In this document: one piece after another, positions 58,654-64,000 of the stretch
Layout of the letters: every line of letters begins with the position of its first letter
How positions within the stretch are numbered: the first letter of the stretch is position 1
NCBI GenBank assembly: GCA_039177505.1
Contig: JBCDFR010000014.1
Coordinates: forward strand, 1-64,000
From: JABSQH01 sp039177505
GTDB lineage: Bacteria; Actinomycetota; Acidimicrobiia; Acidimicrobiales; Ilumatobacteraceae
DNA length: 64,000 bases
Direction: 5' to 3'
The notes under the pieces: generated by a model
What the model saw: the letters and a program-made list of their open reading frames with translations, nothing else
Database searches by the model: none
What the model was told of the DNA's origin: nothing
Made by a program: the position numbers and the translations under genes

Positions 58654-59013
58654 TCAGCCCTGGTCGGGGACTTCCATCACCGGCCGCACCTCGACGGTGC
58701 CGTAGCCGACGTTCGGGATCTGCGCGGCCCACTCGATCGCCGCATCGAGGTTCTCGACGTCGATGATGTAGAATCCGCCGAGTACCTCTTTGGTCTCGGC
58801 GAACGGGCCGTCGTAGGTGACCGTTTTGCCGTCGCGGACGCGAACGCTGGTGGCGGTGTGGCCGTCGAGCAGGCCTTCGCCGCCGAGCATCGAACCGGCT
58901 TCGGTCAGCTTGGTGCTGTAGTTGAACCAACCCTCCATCTCGGCGCCGAACTCTGGAGTGCCTTCGGCGGGGGCGATGCTGGGATCGGCGTAGATGAGCA
59001 GTGCGTACTTCAT
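58654..59013 (-). CDS. DGPF/YCII-related domain protein
   Basis: A 119-residue dimeric alpha-beta barrel protein with the defining TYDGPFAETKEVLGGFYIID motif and MKYALLIYADPSIAPAEG start. Members accompany ECF42 sigma factors and are thought to be effector-binding or regulatory partners. ATG 59013 begins the operon; AAAGGAC lies upstream. The stop abuts the sigma-factor start with no gap. Confidence 0.9.
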   Translation of the reverse strand: MKYALLIYADPSIAPAEGTPEFGAEMEGWFNYSTKLTEAGSMLGGEGLLDGHTATSVRVRDGKTVTYDGPFAETKEVLGGFYIIDVENLDAAIEWAAQIPNVGYGTVEVRPVMEVPDQG

Positions 59014-59120
59014 GATTGGGTCCTTTCAGATGTGATGTTCTCATGTCGCCGGCGGCGGCACTACCGGTCCGACGGACGAACATCTCCGATTTGGACACCT
59101 GGCGGCAGGATTCTTCCGGA

Positions 59121-60437
59121 TTAGTAGTCGCCGGCGAGATCGCGCTTGCGCTCCTCGCTGGCCAGCGCAGCGTGGTGCAAGATGTTGCGCGCCATCGACG
59201 ACTCGTGTTCGACCGAGTGGGCTCGATACGCAGCTGCCCGCACCGCCCAGACCTCGTCGTTGTCGGGTTCCGCGAGGGCGGCGTACTCGACGAGGTGGCA
59301 AGCCATTCGGGCATCGCCGTCGGCGATGAGCTTTTCGGCGCGAGTGAGCACTGCTGACACGCCTCCGGCGAGGGTGATCCACTCGCCGGCCTGTTGCGCC
59401 CGCGGGGCGGGGAGCAGGTTGTCGGGCTCGCCCTCGTACCAGCCGCCGTATCGGCGCCATACGTTGCGCACCAAGAACTGTGGGTGGTCGTAGACGGGAC
59501 GGAGGTAGGGCTTGTCGACCAGGTGGGCGGGCATCTCGACCTCGTGAATGATGGAGTCGAGGTTCTTGCCCTGGTTCATCAGGGCCAGTGTCTGGCTTTC
59601 CAGCGAGTCGAGCAGCTCGGCGGTGTCGAGCAGCGCGGGGACGACACGGTCGACACCGAAGATCGGCAGGCCGTGTCCCGAGAGCATGATCTCGGGCTGA
59701 AGTGCCGCCATCTGGCGCAGCGCGGCCGCCCAGTCCGACAGGTATCGCTGCACCTTCTGCGGGTTGCCTGCGTTCGGGACCGCCCAGATGAAGAGGTCGC
59801 CGGGATGCAGCACCTTGGTCTCGGGAACGAATGTCCACGTGGCGTCGTCGGTCTCGCCGAGCGCATGGTGCAACTCGAATGTGAAGTCGCCGCGGGTGAA
59901 CGTGAGATGGTCGGCGTAGGTCACGTCGGGGTCGCGGTACTCGCCGGGAAAGCTCCATCCGGGAAGGTCGATGGCGAACTGTCGGCGGTTGATGGCAGTG
60001 TTCCAGCCGACGGTTCTTTCGTACCGGCGGAAGTGATCGGGCAGATCCTGGTGGGCATACACGACCGGCTTCGGCCAGCCCTTCTCACCCGCTTCTGCGT
60101 CGAATAGCGCAGTTCCGAACACGTGGTCGACGTGGTGGTGCGAGTAGACCGCCGCCACCACGGGATCGTCGGGTCGCCAGCCACGGACGGTGTCGTGGAC
60201 GACCTGCCGGTCGAACGTTCCGCCGGTGTCGAGCATCACCAATCCATCGCCCGTGTCGAGGGCGTTGACGGACGCGATCGACTTGAGCGTCAGCAGGTTG
60301 TCGTCGATCTCCTCCGCCACGATCGCGTGGGTGCCGTCGTCGTGAAAGCGATGTACCGGTTGCACCGGGTGGTGTGTGTGCACCAGGTCGCCCCGCCCGT
60401 CCCAGTGCTCCTCGGCCAGTGCGCGAATCGACGTCAT
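59121..60437 (-). CDS. MBL-fold hydrolase with alkyl-sulfatase dimerization domain
   Basis: A 438-residue zinc enzyme. Metallo-beta-lactamase motif VYSHHHVDHVFG, further ligands in HHALGETDDATW and HPGDLFIW, and a C-terminal alkyl-sulfatase dimerization region (RRYGGWYEGEPDNLLPAPR, ARMACHLVEYAALAEPDNDE). The C-terminal SCP2 domain of full SdsA/BDS1 sulfatases (about 650 residues) is absent, so sulfatase activity is uncertain. ATG 60437 is used. Confidence 0.82.
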   Translation of the reverse strand: MTSIRALAEEHWDGRGDLVHTHHPVQPVHRFHDDGTHAIVAEEIDDNLLTLKSIASVNALDTGDGLVMLDTGGTFDRQVVHDTVRGWRPDDPVVAAVYSHHHVDHVFGTALFDAEAGEKGWPKPVVYAHQDLPDHFRRYERTVGWNTAINRRQFAIDLPGWSFPGEYRDPDVTYADHLTFTRGDFTFELHHALGETDDATWTFVPETKVLHPGDLFIWAVPNAGNPQKVQRYLSDWAAALRQMAALQPEIMLSGHGLPIFGVDRVVPALLDTAELLDSLESQTLALMNQGKNLDSIIHEVEMPAHLVDKPYLRPVYDHPQFLVRNVWRRYGGWYEGEPDNLLPAPRAQQAGEWITLAGGVSAVLTRAEKLIADGDARMACHLVEYAALAEPDNDEVWAVRAAAYRAHSVEHESSMARNILHHAALASEERKRDLAGDY

Positions 60438-60556
60438 GAACAGGAACTTACGCGCCCACAACGGGGCCGCTCGACACGGCTGGTTGGCGCGGGTGCGCCG
60501 ATGCGCCGGCACCGGGCCGCGGCCAGCATCGTCGGTTGATCCCGTATCGTGGTGGT

Positions 60557-61033
60557 ATGCGTCGCCTCATCGTACTACCGGTTGCCGTCGCGGTCTTGCT
60601 GGCCGCCTGTGGCGACGACACCTCGAGCGACAGTGCCGCGTCGACGGCCTTGGAGTCTTCGAGCACCGACACGACCGATGCTGACGCCGAGGCGACGAGT
60701 GATGAACCCGCTGTCGATGAGCAGCAATTCCCGGACGTCGTCGGCGTCGAGGCACGCGAGGCCGACAACGGGACGTGGAGCTTCGATGTCACGTTGTCGT
60801 CGCCCTACGACACCCCGCAGCGGTACGCCGACGCGTGGAGGGTGGTGACTCCTGACGGCACGGTGCTCGGTGAGCGCGCGCTGGGTCACGATCACCAGTA
60901 CGAGCAGCCGTTCACCCGTTCGCTCGCTGGCGTCGAGATTCCGGCCGATGTCGACGTGGTGGTGGTCGAGGGCCGCGATCAGCAGTACGGCTGGGGCGGA
61001 ACCACGATGGAGTACTCGCTACCTGGTCGCTGA
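60557..61033 (+). CDS. Small lipoprotein of unknown function
   Basis: A 158-residue exported lipoprotein: signal peptide MRRLIVLPVAVAVLLAACGD (lipobox LLAAC), a Ser/Thr/Asp linker, and a C-terminal domain with WSFDVTLSSPYDTPQRYADA and VLGERALGHDHQYEQPFTRS. No family recognised. ATG 60557 is chosen for the signal peptide. The 3' end overlaps the convergent HxlR gene by 15 bases. Confidence 0.75.
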   Translation: MRRLIVLPVAVAVLLAACGDDTSSDSAASTALESSSTDTTDADAEATSDEPAVDEQQFPDVVGVEAREADNGTWSFDVTLSSPYDTPQRYADAWRVVTPDGTVLGERALGHDHQYEQPFTRSLAGVEIPADVDVVVVEGRDQQYGWGGTTMEYSLPGR

Positions 61034-61495
61034 TTGCTCGGCCGCCGACGCCGAGTTGGTGTTGACGCGACGACCGACCGGGATGTCGCGCAATCGTCTC
61101 CCCGACGTCTGGTCGACGTAGGTCAGATCGAGCGGTTCGTCCGTCGTCGAGTCGACGAGCGTGATCGGTGGAGCGGGCAGCTCGGCCCAGGTGTCGCCCC
61201 ACTGGAGCATCGCGACCAACACCGGGCCGAGGTCGCGACCCTTGCGCGTCAGCACGTACTCGCTCCGAGAGGAGCCCTCGTCGACCGGTCGCTGCTCGAG
61301 CACGCCGTGGTCGACCAGGTCCCGGAGTCGGGTCGACAGCGTGGCCCGGGGAATTGCGAGCGATCGGCGGAACTCGTCGAACCGGGTGACGCCCCACAGT
61401 GCATCGCGGATGATGAGCAGTGTCCACGGGTCGCCGACGACGTCGAGCGTCTGGGCAATGGAACAGTTCACCGAATCGAGGGCGGCGCGCCTCAC
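61019..61495 (-). CDS. HxlR-family transcriptional regulator
   Basis: A 158-residue winged-helix regulator: NCSIAQTLDVVGDPWTLLII with the family Cys near residue 10, FDEFRRSLAIPRATLSTRLR, LEQRPVDEGSSRSEYVLTRK and a terminal dimer helix. HxlR proteins often respond to electrophiles through that Cys. GTG 61495 overlaps the MFS exporter stop (GTGA), implying joint control of the exporter and its regulator. Confidence 0.87.
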   Translation of the reverse strand: MRRAALDSVNCSIAQTLDVVGDPWTLLIIRDALWGVTRFDEFRRSLAIPRATLSTRLRDLVDHGVLEQRPVDEGSSRSEYVLTRKGRDLGPVLVAMLQWGDTWAELPAPPITLVDSTTDEPLDLTYVDQTSGRRLRDIPVGRRVNTNSASAAEQSATR

Positions 61496-62946
61496 GACCT
61501 GACCTCGTCGCCAACAGCGGGTGCGGGTTGTGCAGCCATCGTCGGCTGGGTCCGCAAGGGGAGCGCCAACAGGCTGGTGCCGACGCCACCGGCGATCAGC
61601 ATCCACCACACGGCGTCGAAGCCGTCGAGCGCTGAGGTCAGCGTGGTTGCGCCCGACACGAAGGCGATCGTCAGTGCCACTCCGAGCGTGCCGCCGAACT
61701 GGCGGATCGCCTGGTTCGCGCCGCCGCCCACCCCGAGCCGGTTCGGTGGCAGTGCTTGGGCCACCACACTCGAGAGCTGCGGTAGACACATCGCGACCCC
61801 GAGGCCGGTGAACAACATCGACGGGAGATAGTCGATGACGTAGGCGGGCGCTCCGTCGAGCGCCAGGAGCCGCCACACGCCGCCGATGGCGAATGCGATG
61901 CCACCTGCGATCAGCAGCGGTCGCTGGCCGATACGTGTGGCCGTCCGGCCCATGAACGGCGCGAGCACGGCGACCAAGGCCGGACCGGGCGCGACGGCGA
62001 AGCCAGCGCGCAGGATCGAGTACCCCCACACCTCGGTGAGGAACAGAATCGACGACAGGAACATCGCGGTGAACGTGATGCTGAAGGTGATGGTGGCCGC
62101 GTTGCCCCAGGCGAAGTTGCGGATGGTGAACAGCTCGAGATCGAGCACCGGTGCGGCAGTCGCCCGCTGATGTGCGACGAACACGCCGAGCAGAACACAG
62201 CCGCCCGCAATCGCGCCGATCGTGCCGGCGCTGGTCCAACCCCACTCTTCGCTCTGCACTACGCCATACGAGACGAGACCGGCGGCCGCCGCGATCAGCA
62301 CGACGCCGATCGGTCGCGGGATCACGGCGTCGGGATCGCGGGACTCACGCAGGATGCGACGCCCGAACCACACCGTGACGATGCCCACCGGCAGGTTGAT
62401 GAAGAACACCCACCGCCAGCTCGCCGCCTCGACCAGCGCGGCGCCGAGTGTCGGCCCGAGCGCACCGGCGACTGCGCCAGTGGCACCCCAGATCGCGACG
62501 GCGATGGGGACTTTGGCCGGAGGAAATGCCCGCAACACCAGGGCCAGCGACGACGGCAATAGGACGGCCGCACCGACGGCCTGGATAATCCGAAACACGA
62601 TCAACAGCCCAGCCGTCGGCGCCAGTCCACACGCCATCGACGCGATCGTGAAGATGGCCGATCCGACGAGGAACGAACGGCGATGTCCGACTCGGTCGGC
62701 GAGCTTGCCGACCGGGACGAGCAGCGCGGCGAACACGATCGTGTAGGCGTTCAGTACCCACGACAGGTCGGTGGCGTCGACGTCGTCGAAGGTGGCGACG
62801 ATGTCGGGGAAGGCGACGAACAACACGGTTGTGTCGAGGAATGCGGCGAGCACGGCCAGCGACGACACCGCCAACGTCGTCCACGCGTGTCGCGGCACCT
62901 TGTCGGCAACGGCGTCAACAACAGCGTCTGCAGCAGCGTCGTCCAT
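61492..62946 (-). CDS. MFS drug exporter, DHA2 (14-helix) family
   Basis: A 484-residue proton-driven efflux pump with fourteen predicted helices. Motif A-like GKLADRVGHRRSFLVG, motif C-like WGATGAVAGALGPTLGAALV and FLDTTVLFVAFPDI of helix 1 are the DHA2 signatures. Substrate unknown. ATG 62946 lies eight bases after TAGACT, a plausible -10, again suggesting a leaderless message. The HxlR gene is coupled downstream. Confidence 0.9.
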   Translation of the reverse strand: MDDAAADAVVDAVADKVPRHAWTTLAVSSLAVLAAFLDTTVLFVAFPDIVATFDDVDATDLSWVLNAYTIVFAALLVPVGKLADRVGHRRSFLVGSAIFTIASMACGLAPTAGLLIVFRIIQAVGAAVLLPSSLALVLRAFPPAKVPIAVAIWGATGAVAGALGPTLGAALVEAASWRWVFFINLPVGIVTVWFGRRILRESRDPDAVIPRPIGVVLIAAAAGLVSYGVVQSEEWGWTSAGTIGAIAGGCVLLGVFVAHQRATAAPVLDLELFTIRNFAWGNAATITFSITFTAMFLSSILFLTEVWGYSILRAGFAVAPGPALVAVLAPFMGRTATRIGQRPLLIAGGIAFAIGGVWRLLALDGAPAYVIDYLPSMLFTGLGVAMCLPQLSSVVAQALPPNRLGVGGGANQAIRQFGGTLGVALTIAFVSGATTLTSALDGFDAVWWMLIAGGVGTSLLALPLRTQPTMAAQPAPAVGDEVRS

Positions 62947-62994
62947 GCGAAATAAGTCTAATCATTGAACCAATCTCCCTGCCGACCCGAACCT

Positions 62995-63049
62995 CACAGA
63001 AAAACCTGGGGATTCGTGCGTTTTTCGCACGTTCGCGCGAACAGAACGG
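62995..63049 (-). repeat. Conserved ~54-nt downstream element, copy B (after glycosyltransferase gene)
   Basis: Reads CCGTTCTGTT, CGTGCG-aaaaa-CGCACG, AATCCCC and GGTTTTTC on the minus strand, matching copy A at 43704-43757. It starts 22 bases after the stop of the glycosyltransferase gene and lies upstream of the MFS gene. A GTTCGCGCGAAC palindrome is included. It may serve as a terminator-like end of the glycosyltransferase transcript. Confidence 0.6.
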
Positions 63050-63071
63050 GCTGTGCGGGAACGCGAGGTGG

Positions 63072-64000
63072 TTACGCCGACAGGCTCGACGGTCCGTCGA
63101 CGCGGGCGAAGAGCCGATCGAAGACGTTGGTCCGGTCGAACTGCATCGCGAAGTGGCGCGCCGCCGCTGCACGAGCGAAGCGTTGATCGGGCGAGACGCA
63201 CAGAATCGAGTTGTCGAGGGCCTGCGCGATCGCCAGCGGATCGCCTACGGGAACAATCGTCGCATGGTCGCCGACGGCCTCGGGGATCCCCCCGGTTGCG
63301 GTCGTGATCACCGGACCGCCGCCGGTGAGCATCTTTTCGACCAACGCGATGCCGAACGTTTCGATGAACTCCGGTCGCGGCTTGGACGGCAGCGCGTAGG
63401 CCGAACAACCGGCCATGAGGTACCGCTTCTCGTCGTCGTCGACGTCGTCGAAGAAGATGATGTGTTCAGCGGCACTCGATGCGGCGGCGCGGGCCCGGAG
63501 CTCGTTGGCCTCTGGACCCGCGCCGGCGATTACGAGCGGACGGTCGCCGACGACGTGGCTTGCTGCGTATCCGTCGATCAGGTCGTCGATTCCTTTGGCC
63601 TTGGTGATGCGCGAGAGGAACAGCACGTAGCCGTCTTCGCGCAGGCCGCGGCAGGCGAGACGATCGCGCAGTGCAGCTGGATCGATCTCGGAGAACGTGG
63701 TGCTGTTGATTGCGGGGTACGAGATCCCGACGCGCTGCTCGCACCGCTCGGCGAAGTCGGTGCCGAAGCGCAGATCGATCTGTTCGGCGGCTTCGACGAT
63801 GAGCTCTTTGGTGTACTGCGACACTGCGACGCAGTGGTCGTTGGCGAGATAGGTCGTGAACAGGTGTGCAGCCGCTCCGTACCGATGTTCCTCGATGCAC
63901 GAACGAACGACGTTGGTGATGTCGGAACCGACGGCTTCGGCGATCGTGGTGACGTTGACCGGAAGTCCGGTCGCGCTGGCCACTGAACGCGCCTCGTTGA
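63072..64000 (-). CDS. Glycosyltransferase family 4/1, 5' end outside window
   Basis: Open to the window edge, so the N-terminal part is missing. The visible 309 residues form the C-terminal nucleotide-sugar domain of a GT-B enzyme: GYVLFLSRITKAKGIDDLID, PLVIAGAGPEANELRARAAA, HIIFFDDVDDDEKRYLMAGC, the donor-binding SKPRPEFIETFGIALVEKML (ExFGxxxxE) and GGGPVITTATGGIPEAVGDH. Acceptor and sugar are unknown. GTG 63983 is only an internal codon. Confidence 0.88.
   Translation of the reverse strand, partial: NEARSVASATGLPVNVTTIAEAVGSDITNVVRSCIEEHRYGAAAHLFTTYLANDHCVAVSQYTKELIVEAAEQIDLRFGTDFAERCEQRVGISYPAINSTTFSEIDPAALRDRLACRGLREDGYVLFLSRITKAKGIDDLIDGYAASHVVGDRPLVIAGAGPEANELRARAAASSAAEHIIFFDDVDDDEKRYLMAGCSAYALPSKPRPEFIETFGIALVEKMLTGGGPVITTATGGIPEAVGDHATIVPVGDPLAIAQALDNSILCVSPDQRFARAAAARHFAMQFDRTNVFDRLFARVDGPSSLSA

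Noticed and set aside
63030..63041. GTTCGCGCGAAC as a LexA site
   Set aside because: The half-site order is inverted relative to the SOS box GAAC-N4-GTTC; it is treated as part of the repeated downstream element.

Overview
The window is a GC-rich actinobacterial chromosome segment with dense genes and many GTG/TTG starts. Several promoters sit so close to start codons that leaderless transcripts are likely. An F420-type luciferase-family oxidoreductase, SCP2 and DUF222/13E12-type proteins, a fused CydDC, a type-2 leuA, a PASTA-kinase tail and menaquinone synthesis point to Actinomycetota, most likely Acidimicrobiia (Ilumatobacter-like). This placement is inference. No tRNA, rRNA or CRISPR array was seen.

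Layout. 0-5.7 kb: tail of a PASTA Ser/Thr kinase, an SDR, then a minus-strand operon of membrane protein - GNAT - menC - SCP2 protein. 5.7-10.3 kb: serA, a GNAT, YceI, VOC and an F420 oxidoreductase. 10.3-11.3 kb: decayed genes. 11.3-15.3 kb: cupin lipoprotein, pyrF, a ferredoxin, a sunset-domain protein, and leuA behind a leucine-codon attenuator. 15.3-17.5 kb: DEAD-box helicase and APH(6)-like kinase. 17.5-23.5 kb: cydA-cydB-cydDC (cytochrome bd and its assembly exporter). 23.6-26.8 kb: TetR - ABC ATPase - permease cassette with twin operators. 26.9-29.1 kb: P450 and thioesterase. 29.1-31.8 kb: leuCD divergent from an IclR regulator over a perfect palindrome. 31.8-36.7 kb: nadA-nadB-DUF3179-nadC. 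36.8-40.6 kb: FKBP, ABC1 kinase, hydrolase, greA. 40.7-46.3 kb: leuB-ilvE, an IS481 copy inserted right after the ilvE stop codon, about 0.9 kb without genes, then cimA behind an isoleucine-codon attenuator. 46.4-64 kb: AlkA-like glycosylase, methyltransferase, XRE regulator, IlvD/Edd dehydratase, ICL/PEP-mutase homologue, galT, CopA ATPase, ECF42-type sigma operon, MBL hydrolase, HxlR-MFS pair and a partial glycosyltransferase.

How the genes work together. leuA, leuCD, leuB and ilvE serve leucine synthesis. cimA feeds pyruvate-derived citramalate through LeuCD/LeuB to 2-ketobutyrate for isoleucine. The two committed enzymes, LeuA and CimA, each sit behind a short leader peptide with four consecutive Leu or Ile codons, a hairpin that starts on the G of the TAG stop, a two-base 'gc' spacer, and an intrinsic terminator. 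leuCD is probably controlled by the adjacent IclR (LtbR/NdgR-like) protein. The strongest leads are this pair of identically built attenuators, a roughly 54-nt sequence repeated in sense orientation just downstream of ilvE and of the glycosyltransferase gene, and the structured gene-free stretch between ilvE and cimA.
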